From Niveibacterium terrae (GTDB lineage Bacteria; Pseudomonadota; Gammaproteobacteria; Burkholderiales; Rhodocyclaceae), in contig NZ_CP172404.1 of the NCBI RefSeq assembly GCF_048213115.1, positions 124,001-188,000 on the forward strand: a stretch of DNA of 64,000 nt, given 5' to 3'. The position numbers were made by a program, and so were the translations under genes. Positions 25,900-34,421 of the stretch are shown piece after piece (the stretch's first letter is position 1; the number at the start of each line of letters is the position of its first letter). The notes below the pieces were generated by a model that was not told the origin of the DNA, made no database searches, and saw nothing but the letters and a program-made list of their open reading frames with translations.

Positions 25900-26448
25900 A
25901 TGAAGCGCACCGAGATCGAACTCGTTCCCGATCAACAGGACGTGCGGATCGCGCACTTCGCGGCAGCCGCGATCCTGCTCTCGGTTGCCGAGTCGGCGAT
26001 TCCCTTGCCTCTGCCTGGAGTCAAGCCGGGCCTGGGGAACATCGTTGTGCTGATCGTGCTGTGGCGCTGGGGCTGGCGCGATGCGGCCTGGGTCGCGCTG
26101 CTCAGGGTCTTCGCGGCAAGCCTGCTGCTCGGTCAGTTTCTCGCGCCGGGCTTCTTCCTGAGTCTGGCTGGATCACTCGCCAGCCTTGCCGTGCTGGGCA
26201 TCGCTTCCCGGCTGCCCCGGCGCTGGTTTGGGCCGGTCACGGCCAGCCTTGCCGCCGGTTTTGCGCATATCGGCGGTCAGCTCGCTCTGGCGCGGCTGTG
26301 GCTGGTGCCTCACGACGGAGTGTTCGCGCTGTCCCCTGTCCTGGGCGCTTCGGCGCTGATCTTCGGACTCGTCAACGGTCTCGTCGCCGCCCGCTTGCTG
26401 ACGGGCCTGCCCGTGCGCGGCGCTACTGATCCCGCCAGCGTTCGATAG
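25900..26448 (+). CDS. Gx transporter family membrane protein (HepS-I-like)
   Basis: A 182-residue inner-membrane protein with about five helices; the family is annotated as Gx transporter or heptaprenyl diphosphate synthase component I. The signature segment is SVAESAIPLPLPGVKPGLGNIVVLIVLWRWG, and LLGQFLAPGFFLSLAGSLAS and GGQLALARLWLV follow. The ATG at 25900 overlaps the end of the NusG-II gene region by spacing of one base. Its last 26 bp overlap the convergent hslR gene. Transport substrate is unknown; the ECF-like fold would suit a small cofactor. Confidence 0.82.
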   Translation: MKRTEIELVPDQQDVRIAHFAAAAILLSVAESAIPLPLPGVKPGLGNIVVLIVLWRWGWRDAAWVALLRVFAASLLLGQFLAPGFFLSLAGSLASLAVLGIASRLPRRWFGPVTASLAAGFAHIGGQLALARLWLVPHDGVFALSPVLGASALIFGLVNGLVAARLLTGLPVRGATDPASVR

Positions 26449-26815
26449 TGCGCCGATCGCGCTTGGTGGGGCGGCCGTGGCGCTCGCCCGCCGGCTCGAC
26501 GCCGAGCTGCCTGGCCTCTCTTGCGGCTTCGCGCCGGGCGATGCTCTCGGCGGTCTCTTCATAGAGTTTCTGGGCTTCGGGGGCAGAGCCCCGGCGCTCT
26601 CCGATTGCAACGACGATCAGCTCGCGCTCCCCCGTTTCGGTGCTGACCCGGATCCGGTCGCCGGCCTTGACCTCGCGGGCCGGTTTTACCCGTACTCCGT
26701 TCAGATGAACCGTGCCGCCATCGACGGCCGTCGTCGCCAGCGTGCGAGTCTTGAACATCCGTGCTGCCCACAGCCATTTGTCGATGCGGGTCTGAGTCAG
26801 ATTTGGTGAAGCCAT
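26423..26815 (-). CDS. hslR: Ribosome-associated heat shock protein Hsp15 (S4 domain)
   Basis: Hsp15 binds stalled 50S subunits carrying nascent chains and helps recycle them. The 130-residue protein has the S4 domain at the N-terminus (RIDKWLWAARMFKTRTLATT, GGTVHLNGVRVKPAREVKAG) and the basic, helical C-terminal tail (RHGRPTKRDRRTIERWRD) found in Hsp15. It is monocistronic on the minus strand, and its 3' end overlaps the Gx gene by 26 bp. Confidence 0.9.
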   Translation of the reverse strand: MASPNLTQTRIDKWLWAARMFKTRTLATTAVDGGTVHLNGVRVKPAREVKAGDRIRVSTETGERELIVVAIGERRGSAPEAQKLYEETAESIARREAAREARQLGVEPAGERHGRPTKRDRRTIERWRDQ

Positions 26816-26971
26816 GTCAGGATCCAGTAAAGGCCTAGGCCTGTCGTGCCGTAAATTTGAAGAATGTCGGGCAGTTTAGCTTGAACGGGCGAAGGATCCG
26901 GAGCGGCTTAGGTCGGCCGGCGATCCGGGATTCGGCATAATCAAGCGATTTGCATAATTGGAGGTGTGTCC

Positions 26972-27865
26972 GTGAAACCACTCTGCACTCTCTTTGCTGT
27001 GCTGCTGCTCGGAGCCCCCGTCTCTTCCGCCCTGGCGGCCGGAACCCTGGACTCGATCCGTGCCAGCCAGACTCTGCGCGTTGGTGTTCGCGATTCTTCG
27101 GTGCCCTTCGCCTATCGCCTGCCCAATGGCGAGGTGGTCGGCTACTCGGTCGATATCTGCCAGAAAATCGTCGAGAGACTCGCCAAGGATAAGGCGATTC
27201 CTGGCCTGAAGATGGTCAAGGTTCCGGTCAATGCCGCGGAGCGGATTCCCAAACTGCTGAGCCAGCAAGTGGACCTCGAATGCGGTTCTTCGACGCTGAC
27301 GCGTGAGCGCCTCCTGCACGTCGATTTCTCATATCCGATCTTCTTTTCGTACATGAAGATTCTTTCCCCGCGCAAGATCGGGGTCAGGGGACTCGCCGAC
27401 CTGAAGGGCCGGCGCGTCGCGGTGACCGCGGGCTCTTCCGGAGAGACCGAGATCCGTCAGTGGAACAGCAGCAAGGCTCTGGGCATTGCCGCGATCCAGG
27501 TTTTTCCTCAGCAGAGCGAATCTTTCGCACAGCTCGTCCAGGGGCGGGTCGATGCCTTTGTGACGGATGACGTGATCCTCTATGGCCTGAGGGCAACGCT
27601 GCCCGATCCTGACAGCTATGTGGTCTCGGATGAGAAGCTGACCGTGGAACCCGTAGCGCTGATGTTGCGCAAGAACGATGTGGCGTTTCGCGCCGAGGTC
27701 AATGCCGCGCTGAAGAGCCTGATGAGCTCGGGCGAGATCCGGCAGATCTACCGGAAGTGGTTCGAGCTGCCGATACCGCCTTCGGGTAAGGCTTTGCGTC
27801 TGCCCAGCAGCATTCTGCTCAACGAGACGATCCGCTTCCCGATGGACGTTCCTCCCGCTTACTGA
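26972..27865 (+). CDS. GltI-like amino acid ABC transporter substrate-binding protein
   Basis: A periplasmic type II binding protein (297 residues) like the glutamate/aspartate receptor GltI. It has a signal peptide (CTLFAVLLLGAPVSSALA), the N-terminal lobe SIRASQTLRVGVRDSSVPFA and GYSVDICQKIVERLAKD, the hinge segment LECGSSTLTRERLLHVDFSY, and the typical GRVDAFVTDDVILYGL. The GTG at 26972 is chosen because GGAGG (26960-26964) sits 7 bp upstream; the GTG at 26966 is too close. No permease or ATPase gene is adjacent, so it is an orphan receptor. Confidence 0.88.
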   Translation: MKPLCTLFAVLLLGAPVSSALAAGTLDSIRASQTLRVGVRDSSVPFAYRLPNGEVVGYSVDICQKIVERLAKDKAIPGLKMVKVPVNAAERIPKLLSQQVDLECGSSTLTRERLLHVDFSYPIFFSYMKILSPRKIGVRGLADLKGRRVAVTAGSSGETEIRQWNSSKALGIAAIQVFPQQSESFAQLVQGRVDAFVTDDVILYGLRATLPDPDSYVVSDEKLTVEPVALMLRKNDVAFRAEVNAALKSLMSSGEIRQIYRKWFELPIPPSGKALRLPSSILLNETIRFPMDVPPAY

Positions 27866-27872
27866 GCGTGTC

Positions 27873-27895
27873 CGGGCGGCGTTCCGCGCCGCCCG
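27873..27895. terminator. Stem-loop between two convergent binding-protein genes
   Basis: A perfect 9-bp GC-rich stem (CGGGCGGCG / CGCCGCCCG) with a 5-nt loop fills the 37 bp between the convergent genes. It lacks a T-run on either side, but the position suggests a bidirectional terminator. Confidence 0.6.
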
Positions 27896-27902
27896 TCCTG
27901 AC

Positions 27903-29033
27903 TTATTTGCCCAAGCTTTCCAGCACTTCCCACTTGCCTTTGCTGACCCGATAGACCGTGATGCCACCCTGTTTCAGATCGCCGCGCGCATCGTAGCCGA
28001 GCTGGCCACTGCTGACTCCGGCGAGCTTGATCGCCGCGAGCTGGGGAAGGTATTTGGCCGGTTCGACCGAGTTGGCCTTCTTCATCGCCGCGATCAGGGC
28101 CTGGGTGCCGTCATAGGCGTAGGGCGAGTAGGTTTCTACCCTGGACCCGAAGCGCTTTTCGTAGCGGGCGACATAGCTGGCCCCTCCGGGCATCTTTTCG
28201 AGGGGCAGACCGGCCAGCGAGGCAACGACCCCTTCCGCGGCGTCGCCAGCGAGCTTGATGAAGCCGTCGCTTTTGACCATCTCTCCGGAGATCAAGGTCG
28301 TGCGGAAGCCCAACTGGTGCAGTTGCTTCGCCATCGGGGCGGCCTGGACTTCGGAGCCGCCATAGAAAATCGCCTGAGCCCCGGTCGGCTTGATGCGAGT
28401 CAGGATCGCCGAAAAATCGACAGCCTTGTCGGTCGTGAACTCGCGGGCCACGATCTTCGCGCCGGCCGCTTTGGCGGCCTTCTCGAACTGATCGGCCAGG
28501 CCCTGGCCGTAGGCGGTGCGGTCGTCGATGATCGCGAGGTTCTTGAAGCCGAGGCGGGAGACGACGAAACGGCCGAGCACCGAGCCTTGCTGGGTGTCCG
28601 AAGTCATCATCCGGAAAGTCGTCTTGAAGCCCTGCTCCGTATAGACGGGGGACGTCGCCATCGAGACCTGGGGGATGCCGGCGGCTGCATACACTTTTGA
28701 GGCCGGGATGCTGGTGCCGGAGTTGAAATGGCCCAGCATTCCCTTGATCCCGGCGTCGACGAGGCGTTGCGCAACGACGGTGCCGCTGCGCGGATCGGCC
28801 TGATCGTCTTCGGAGAGCAGTACGAACCGGACTTCCTTGCCGCCTATCTTCGGTTTGCCGGCGTTCGCTTCCTCGATCGCGAGCAGCACGCCGTTCTGCA
28901 TGTCCTTGCCGTAGTGTGCCTGGGGGCCGGTCAGCGGGGCGGCGAAACCCAGTTTGACTTCGAGTGGTGCGGCCTGGGTGGCGGTGCCGCCGAGCGCCAA
29001 CATCAGTGCGACCAGTGTCCGTGCTTTGACCAT
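27903..29033 (-). CDS. Branched-chain amino acid-type ABC substrate-binding protein (LivJ-like)
   Basis: A 376-residue periplasmic binding protein of the type I fold. It has a signal peptide (ARTLVALMLALGGTATQA), the family start LEVKLGFAAPLTGPQAHYGK and MQNGVLLAIEEANAG, and later FNSGTSIPASKVYAAAGIPQ, AIIDDRTAYGQGLADQFEKA and YSPYAYDGTQALIAAM. Homologues bind Leu/Ile/Val or other small organic ligands. ATG 29033 directly precedes the signal peptide. As with its convergent neighbour, no permease or ATPase genes are adjacent. Confidence 0.9.
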   Translation of the reverse strand: MVKARTLVALMLALGGTATQAAPLEVKLGFAAPLTGPQAHYGKDMQNGVLLAIEEANAGKPKIGGKEVRFVLLSEDDQADPRSGTVVAQRLVDAGIKGMLGHFNSGTSIPASKVYAAAGIPQVSMATSPVYTEQGFKTTFRMMTSDTQQGSVLGRFVVSRLGFKNLAIIDDRTAYGQGLADQFEKAAKAAGAKIVAREFTTDKAVDFSAILTRIKPTGAQAIFYGGSEVQAAPMAKQLHQLGFRTTLISGEMVKSDGFIKLAGDAAEGVVASLAGLPLEKMPGGASYVARYEKRFGSRVETYSPYAYDGTQALIAAMKKANSVEPAKYLPQLAAIKLAGVSSGQLGYDARGDLKQGGITVYRVSKGKWEVLESLGK

Positions 29034-29373
29034 CAGCTTCTCCCGTGAGCAGGCCACCCATGGTGGCCATCGTGAAATCGCCCCGTCCCGGACGGGATGA
29101 GGCCCTTTCAGCGGGCACAAGCCTGCCGCCCGCTTTGCAAACCTGGTGTTTTCCTATGCCTCCTATAAGCAAGCCTGAGGCCATCCTTGCTTGATGGGGA
29201 AAGCGCCGTTTTCCGGGTTCTGCTCAGTGAGAGAGGGGGAACGCTGCACTTTTCATGGGCGACTGGGCTGACAATGGTGCGAAGCCACGGCTCTTCGGCA
29301 AAAGCCGGCGGTGAGTCATACTCTGAAAGAAGTGCACAACATGCCTGTTGCTGCGAATCGTTAGACTGCCACC
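29034..29373. promoter_or_regulatory. Divergent intergenic region upstream of the LivJ-like gene and the OmpR-type regulator
   Basis: These 340 bp contain no supported gene. The minus-strand leader of the LivJ-like gene holds a perfect 7-bp inverted repeat, GGCCACC (29052-29058) CAT GGTGGCC (29062-29068), followed by a second short one (CCCGTC...GACGGG around 29083-29098). These could form leader hairpins or be operator sites. The promoter of the two-component pair starting at 29374 must also lie here. Confidence 0.4.
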
Positions 29374-30099
29374 ATGAGCCAATCCTCCCTGATCTGGGTC
29401 ATCGACGACGACCCTGAATTGCGCAGCCTGCTCGCCGAATATCTCGCCCGCGAGAATTTCGACGTGCGGACCTTTTCCGATGCGGCGGATCCCCTGCGGC
29501 GCCTGCCGCGCGAGCGTCCCGACCTGATCGTCCTCGACCTGATGTTGCCGGGCGAGGATGGTCTTTCGGTGTGCCGGAGGATACGAGGGATGGGCGATGA
29601 AGTGCCCATCATCATGCTGACGGCACGCTCCGATCCAATAGATCGTGTGATCGGCATCGAAACCGGCGCTGATGACTATCTGGGCAAGCCCTTCCTGCCG
29701 CGCGAGCTGGCTGCCCGTATCCATGCGGTGCTCCGCCGCCGCCGGATGCCGACCCCGGGAGCACCGCTGCCCGACGGGCAGATCGTCAGCTTCGGCAATT
29801 GCCGTCTCGATCTCGCGAGCCGTAGCCTGTGGCGCGAAGGGGAGAGGGTTGAGCTGACGACCGGTGAGTTTTCGCTGCTCGCGGCGCTGGCTCGCCATCC
29901 GCACCAGCCGCTGACGCGCGAGCGTCTGATCGAGCTGGCGCGTGGTCCCGAAGCGGAAACCTACGAGCGCAGCATGGATGTTCAGATCTCGCGTCTGCGC
30001 CGCCTGGTCGAGCCCAACCCGACCCGTCCCCGGCACATCCAGACCGTCTGGGGCGTCGGCTACGTCTTCGTGCCCGAGTCGGGTGAGGCCATCGCGTGA
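29374..30099 (+). CDS. OmpR family response regulator
   Basis: A 241-residue DNA-binding response regulator. The receiver domain (residues about 6-120) has the acidic pocket IDDDPE (11-13), the phosphorylation site Asp55 (LIVLDLMLPGEDG), and PIIMLTARSDPIDRVIGIET with the Lys in YLGKPFLPREL. The C-terminal winged helix (about 140-238) has LTTGEFSLLAALARHPHQPL and RLIEL..., MDVQISRLRRLVEPNPTRPR, HIQTVWGVGYVFVPE. It is most like the OmpR/RisA branch. The kinase gene starts at the stop codon (GTGA overlap), so the two form a co-translated pair. Confidence 0.93.
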   Translation: MSQSSLIWVIDDDPELRSLLAEYLARENFDVRTFSDAADPLRRLPRERPDLIVLDLMLPGEDGLSVCRRIRGMGDEVPIIMLTARSDPIDRVIGIETGADDYLGKPFLPRELAARIHAVLRRRRMPTPGAPLPDGQIVSFGNCRLDLASRSLWREGERVELTTGEFSLLAALARHPHQPLTRERLIELARGPEAETYERSMDVQISRLRRLVEPNPTRPRHIQTVWGVGYVFVPESGEAIA

Positions 30100-31523
30100 A
30101 GCATTGGCTGGGTTCGCTGAACCTGCGCCTGGCTTTGATCCTGTTGCTGGCCTTGATGGGCAGCTACAGCCTGATGACTTGGTTCTTCCAGACTCGCCTC
30201 GCCGAAGCGAGGACCGGGCAGTTGGCCGCGTCGGTTGCGGCCCAGGTGCGCCAGGTCGAGAGCGAGGTGAAGCTCGGCGGCTCCGTGGCCGGCCTGGGTT
30301 CCCGGCTTCACTTGGGGGGGCTACCGCCCGGGCAGAGGTGGCATGGCGGTGAGGGTGGTCCTCGTTTCCGCGAATTGCCCGACGCTGAACGTGGAGAGCC
30401 TCCGTTGCGGAGCAACGAGGCACGCCCACCGCATCGCGATTTTCCGACTCGTGGAGAACCCATCGATCCGGATTCTCCGCGCAAGGAAGGGATGCGCCGC
30501 GACCCCTTCGCCGAACAGATGCACCATCGCCTGTCCCAGGCTCTCGATCTTGAGTTAGGCAGAGCGGTCAAATTTCACTTCGCGCACGGTCCTGGCGGTC
30601 CCGGTCTCTGGGTGCGCCTCGTTGGAGAGCCCGAACGCTGGCTGTGGGTTGCGGTTCCTTTTCCCACTCCGGATCGCTGGTCCGACGGAGTTCTGGTGAT
30701 TCCCGGAGTCGGTTTCGTGCTGGCTTTCGTCGCGGCGCTTTTCCTGGTCGTGCAGGTCAATCGGCCGCTGCGCCGCTTGGGCGAAGCCCTGGCACAGGTC
30801 GGCGGGCAGGGCGAAGCCAAGCCTCTGGCCGCGGAAGGATCGAGCGAGATCCGCGCGCTGACCGGAAACTTCAATGCGATGCTCGATCGCCTGAAGAGAC
30901 TGGAGAGCGACCGCACGACGATGCTGGCCGGAATCGCCCACGATCTGCGCACTCCGATCACAAGGCTGCAGCTGCAGATCGAGCTGGCCGGAGGGGAGCG
31001 CAAGGAAGCGATGTTGCGCGAGCTCGCACAGATGAGCGAGATCTTCGAGCAGTTTCGCCTCTTCGCCGGGGGAGGGCAGGGCGAGCGCGCCGAGGCGCGC
31101 GATCTGGGCTTGCTGCTCGAAGAAATGTGTGAGCCCTGGTGCGAACAGGGACTTGCCCTGGATCTGGAGGCGGAGCTGACCGCGGTGGTCAAGCCAGCGG
31201 CCTTGCGGCGCGCGATCGAGAACCTGCTTGGCAACGCTTTCGCTTATGGGGCCGAGCCGGTCGCGCTTCGCCTGCGTACCCGTGGCGACGAGGTGCTGAT
31301 CGAGATCAGCGACCACGGCCGCGGCATTCCTGAGGCTGAATTTGCTGAAGCTCTGAGGCCCTTCTCGCGTCTGGATCCGGCGCGCGGTGGCTCTGGCCAC
31401 AGCGGCCTGGGCTTGGCGATCGTCGATCGCCTGATCGCCGACATGGGCGGAAGACTGGAGCTCGAGAACTGCGTCGGGGCGGGCCTCACCGCCCGGCTGA
31501 TCCTGCCCCGGGCGCCGGCCTGA
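30096..31523 (+). CDS. EnvZ-like sensor histidine kinase
   Basis: A 475-residue membrane kinase. TM1 is at about 9-29 and TM2 at about 199-219, enclosing a periplasmic region of about 170 residues, followed by HAMP, HisKA with the phospho-His282 (MLAGIAHDLRTPITRLQLQI) and the ATPase domain (AIENLLGNAFAYG, DHGRGIPEAEF, GHSGLGLAIVDRL). The kinase core is EnvZ/RisS-like. The periplasmic loop is unusual: Arg, Pro, Gly and His-rich from about residue 60 to 140 (for example GLPPGQRWHGGEGGPRFREL), likely disordered. The partner is the regulator just upstream. Confidence 0.9.
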   Translation: MKHWLGSLNLRLALILLLALMGSYSLMTWFFQTRLAEARTGQLAASVAAQVRQVESEVKLGGSVAGLGSRLHLGGLPPGQRWHGGEGGPRFRELPDAERGEPPLRSNEARPPHRDFPTRGEPIDPDSPRKEGMRRDPFAEQMHHRLSQALDLELGRAVKFHFAHGPGGPGLWVRLVGEPERWLWVAVPFPTPDRWSDGVLVIPGVGFVLAFVAALFLVVQVNRPLRRLGEALAQVGGQGEAKPLAAEGSSEIRALTGNFNAMLDRLKRLESDRTTMLAGIAHDLRTPITRLQLQIELAGGERKEAMLRELAQMSEIFEQFRLFAGGGQGERAEARDLGLLLEEMCEPWCEQGLALDLEAELTAVVKPAALRRAIENLLGNAFAYGAEPVALRLRTRGDEVLIEISDHGRGIPEAEFAEALRPFSRLDPARGGSGHSGLGLAIVDRLIADMGGRLELENCVGAGLTARLILPRAPA

Positions 31524-31524
31524 A

Positions 31525-32274
31525 TCACATCTGCTTGAACAGGTGGTTGAAGCTGCGGCTCACTTCGAGCCGTTCGCTGAGGCCGCGGATGCCAACCATC
31601 AGGTGGCCGCGCTCGTCGCGGATGACTGCCGTGATCGCGTCGACCCTGACCAGGGTCGCGCGGTGGATCTGCCAGAATTCGTCCGGGTCGAGCTCGATGA
31701 CCAGCTCGCGGATCGGCTTGCGGATCAGCGCTTCGAAGCTGGCGGTCTGAACCCGGGTGTATTTCTCGTCCGAGGTGAAGAAGAGGATTTCGCGCGTCGC
31801 GATCATCCTCAGCGCATTGCCGACGCTGGCCTGTATCCACTTCAGATAGCTCCTCTGCCCGCCGGAGAGCGTGTTCGAGAGCCGAAGCAGCATCTGGTTC
31901 AGGTCGGGCGGAGGCTCGACGAGTCTGGCTTTGAGCCGTTCCACCGTCCGCGCCAGTCTTTCCGGGTCGACCGGTTTCATCAGGTAATCGACCGCGCCGC
32001 GCTCGAATGCTTCGACCGCGTACTGGTCGTAAGCGGTCACGAAGACGACGTGGGCGTGGAGGCAGACTTCGCGTGCCGCCTCCAGCCCCGAGCGGCCGGG
32101 CATCCGGATGTCCAGGAAGGCGATGTCCGGCTTCAACTCTTCGGCCATCGCGACGGCTTCGTCGCCGTTTTTCGCCTCGCCGAGGATCTCCAGCTCGGGC
32201 CAGGCTTCCTTCAGCGCGAGGTGGATCTGCTCGCGCATCAGGCGTTCGTCGTCGGCGATCAGGGCGGTGGGCAT
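31525..32274 (-). CDS. LytTR family response regulator
   Basis: A 249-residue regulator with an N-terminal receiver domain (ALIADDERLMREQIHLAL, phospho-acceptor Asp55 in IAFLDIRMPGRSG, VTAYDQYAVEAFERGAVDYL, KPVD) and a C-terminal LytTR DNA-binding domain (about residues 150-245: ILFFTSDEKYTRVQT, WQIHRATLVRVDAITAVIRD, LSERLEVSRSFNHLFKQM). This group (AlgR/LytR/YehT-like) pairs with LytS-type kinases, and one lies directly upstream. ATG 32274 starts the receiver fold; the gene converges with the EnvZ-like kinase with 1 bp between stops. Confidence 0.92.
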   Translation of the reverse strand: MPTALIADDERLMREQIHLALKEAWPELEILGEAKNGDEAVAMAEELKPDIAFLDIRMPGRSGLEAAREVCLHAHVVFVTAYDQYAVEAFERGAVDYLMKPVDPERLARTVERLKARLVEPPPDLNQMLLRLSNTLSGGQRSYLKWIQASVGNALRMIATREILFFTSDEKYTRVQTASFEALIRKPIRELVIELDPDEFWQIHRATLVRVDAITAVIRDERGHLMVGIRGLSERLEVSRSFNHLFKQM

Positions 32275-32305
32275 GAGTTTTCCTGGCTCGGTTCTCGGGC
32301 GACGA

Positions 32306-34126
32306 TCAGCACGCCTTGGTTTGCTGCCCCTCGTCGTCGCGGTAAGGGATTTCGATGACCGCGATCGTACCGCCTCCTTCATTCGGTGACAGCGTCAGCG
32401 TCGCTGAATTTCCGTAGAGCAGGCGCAGTCGTTCGCGGATATTGGAGAGGCCCACTCCGTCCTGCGCATCGGCGGTGAAGCCCGCTCCGGTGTCGGCCAC
32501 CCGGACTCTGAGCTTGCCGCGTGCGATCTCGGCAAGCACGTCTATCCGTCCGCCTTCGGGCTTGGGTTCCAGGCCGTGCTTGATGCTGTTCTCGATCAGG
32601 GTTTGCAGCATCATCGACGGGAACTCGGCGCAGAGGATGCCTTCGGGGACAACGAGCGAGAACTCCAGCCTCTCCTCCATCCTGACCTGCATGATCTCCA
32701 GATAGGCGCGGGACATCGAGGCCTGGCGGCCCAGAGTGCTGCGCTGCGCATCGTCGCGCATCTGCGGGATTGCGGCGCGCAGGTACTGGATCAGCGTTTT
32801 CTGGACCTGGGAGGCGCGCTGCGGGTCGGTGCGGATCAGCTGGTCGACAGACGCGAGCGTGTTGAACAGGAAGTGAGGTTCGATCTGCGCCTGCATCGCA
32901 TGCAGCTTTGCGTCGGCGGCTTCGCGCTCCAGTCTCGCCAGGTCGGCGGCGATCCGCGCGGAGCCCGCATCCTGCTCGGCGCGGCGTTTGCCGCCAGCGA
33001 GCAGCTTCATGATCGCGAGGCTGACGATCGCGAGGAAGGCGAGCGAGGCGATGTTGAAACCGCGCTCGCTGTTCGAGACTTTGTCGGAGCTCTCCTCTAT
33101 CTTCGCTTCGACTTTCGCGCGGATTTTCTCTTCGAGCGCTCTGGCCCGCTCGGGGGTCATCCCGGGAAGATTGGCGAGTTCGGGCGTCCGGATCTCGACC
33201 TTGCCCTCACCCTTGTCCTTGTTGATCGTGATTCCGCCCTGACCGATCTGGACGTGGCTCTTGATTCTGCCATCGGCGTCGCGCTCGATGATGTTGATGC
33301 CTGACGGACCAATCTTTACATCGGCTTTCTTGCCCGTCGTGGGCGCAGAGGGGGCTTCCGGCGCTTCGGGAGCCGCCTGAGCGCTCTCCTCGTCGTCCGC
33401 GTTGGCATCCTCGGTGATGCTGTTGGAGGCCGCAGCCAGCGGTGCCGACGCACTGACTGAGGATCGGGCCGTGGTGTGGGTGACCGTGGTCGCCGGGCGA
33501 TCGCTGGGGTCGAAGAGGCTCTCAGCAATACCCGCGGCGATCAGTAGCAGCAGGCCGACCAGCAGCAGACGGGGCCAGGTGATCCGCTGCAGCCAGTTGC
33601 CGTTTGCTGTATCGCCCGATGCCCCGGGATCGGCCTGCTCGGTGCCTGCTTGCGCTTCGGCGGCCTTGGGAGGGAGGGCGAGCTTGACCGCGACCAGCGC
33701 GATCAGCAGACCGAACATCAGGCCGGCCAGATCCCTGCCGCCGGCGAGACTGTCCGAGATCACCGCGCTGGCGATCAGCGCACACAGGCCGACGGCCAGC
33801 AGGCGCTTCCAGCTCGTCACCGCGAGCCAGTCACTGAGTTTCTGCCAGCTCTCGCGGACCGTTTGTCGGGTCGCCTCGGCGCCGACGCTCAGGCTCTTGG
33901 CGGCGAGCAGGCACAGGGTCAGCGCCGTTGCGGTGAGGCCGGAGGCCCATGCCGGATGCACCGCCACGACGGCGAGCAGGCGAAGCAGAGCGAATGCGGC
34001 CAGGCCGATCAGCGGCAGCGAAATCCAGGGGGCGGACTGCATCCAACCGGACAGGCGCGAGCGCAGGTCTGGAGTTCCCTCCGCGGCGGATTCGGTTTTC
34101 AGGGTGTCGGTTTCGTCGGGCTTCAT
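32306..34126 (-). CDS. LytS-type sensor histidine kinase with large extracytoplasmic loop
   Basis: A 606-residue kinase. I see six membrane segments (about 33-52, 62-78, 106-124, 131-150, 185-202 and 357-376) and a loop of about 155 residues between the fifth and sixth. The loop has an Ala/Pro/Glu-rich low-complexity part, then short beta-like repeats KIGPSGINIIERDADGRIKS and QIGQGGITINKDKGEGKVEI. The cytoplasmic end has the His_kinase domain (phospho-His418 in QIEPHFLFNTLASVDQL) and ATPase motifs (ENSIKHGLEPKPEGG, DTGAGF, GVGLSNIRERL). It pairs with the LytTR regulator 31 bp downstream. The loop is the likely sensor; its ligand is unknown. Confidence 0.88.
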   Translation of the reverse strand: MKPDETDTLKTESAAEGTPDLRSRLSGWMQSAPWISLPLIGLAAFALLRLLAVVAVHPAWASGLTATALTLCLLAAKSLSVGAEATRQTVRESWQKLSDWLAVTSWKRLLAVGLCALIASAVISDSLAGGRDLAGLMFGLLIALVAVKLALPPKAAEAQAGTEQADPGASGDTANGNWLQRITWPRLLLVGLLLLIAAGIAESLFDPSDRPATTVTHTTARSSVSASAPLAAASNSITEDANADDEESAQAAPEAPEAPSAPTTGKKADVKIGPSGINIIERDADGRIKSHVQIGQGGITINKDKGEGKVEIRTPELANLPGMTPERARALEEKIRAKVEAKIEESSDKVSNSERGFNIASLAFLAIVSLAIMKLLAGGKRRAEQDAGSARIAADLARLEREAADAKLHAMQAQIEPHFLFNTLASVDQLIRTDPQRASQVQKTLIQYLRAAIPQMRDDAQRSTLGRQASMSRAYLEIMQVRMEERLEFSLVVPEGILCAEFPSMMLQTLIENSIKHGLEPKPEGGRIDVLAEIARGKLRVRVADTGAGFTADAQDGVGLSNIRERLRLLYGNSATLTLSPNEGGGTIAVIEIPYRDDEGQQTKAC

Positions 34127-34141
34127 GATGTCGGCTCGCGT

Positions 34142-34288
34142 TCAGACGTGATGGCGGGAGAGCAGAGGCAGAGTCGAGACCGTCACGATACTCGAATGCT
34201 GCCCGGGGAAGGGGGCAGCCAGAGCAAGGCCGGCGAGCAGCATCACGATTGCGGCCAGCAGCAGAGCGAAAAGGGGAGAGCGTTTCAT
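34142..34288 (-). CDS. 48-residue hydrophobic peptide upstream of the LytS-type kinase
   Basis: A short open frame from ATG 34288 encodes KRSPLFALLLAAIVMLLAGL followed by a short polar tail ending LLSRHHV. It has a charged start and one strong hydrophobic segment (about residues 5-25), so it is either a membrane micropeptide or a signal peptide with a short mature part (cleavage after ALA, leaving about 24 residues). Its stop lies 15 bp before the kinase start, in the same direction. I recognise no family. It may be a leader or co-regulated peptide of the two-component system. Coding status is likely but not proven. Confidence 0.5.
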   Translation of the reverse strand: MKRSPLFALLLAAIVMLLAGLALAAPFPGQHSSIVTVSTLPLLSRHHV

Positions 34289-34421
34289 CTTTGCCTCGGA
34301 TCGGAGCGCTCCGGGGGAGGAGCGTTGTCCGTACTCTAGGCAGGGGTTTTCCCCTGTTCAGCCGGGCTGCGACGAAATGCGCAAAGAGGGGAATGAGGCG
34401 TGAATTGCGGCGATGGATGGA

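Noticed and set aside
26972..29033. Idea that the two binding-protein genes form one transporter
   Set aside because: They are convergent, belong to different binding-protein folds, and no permease or ATPase is adjacent.
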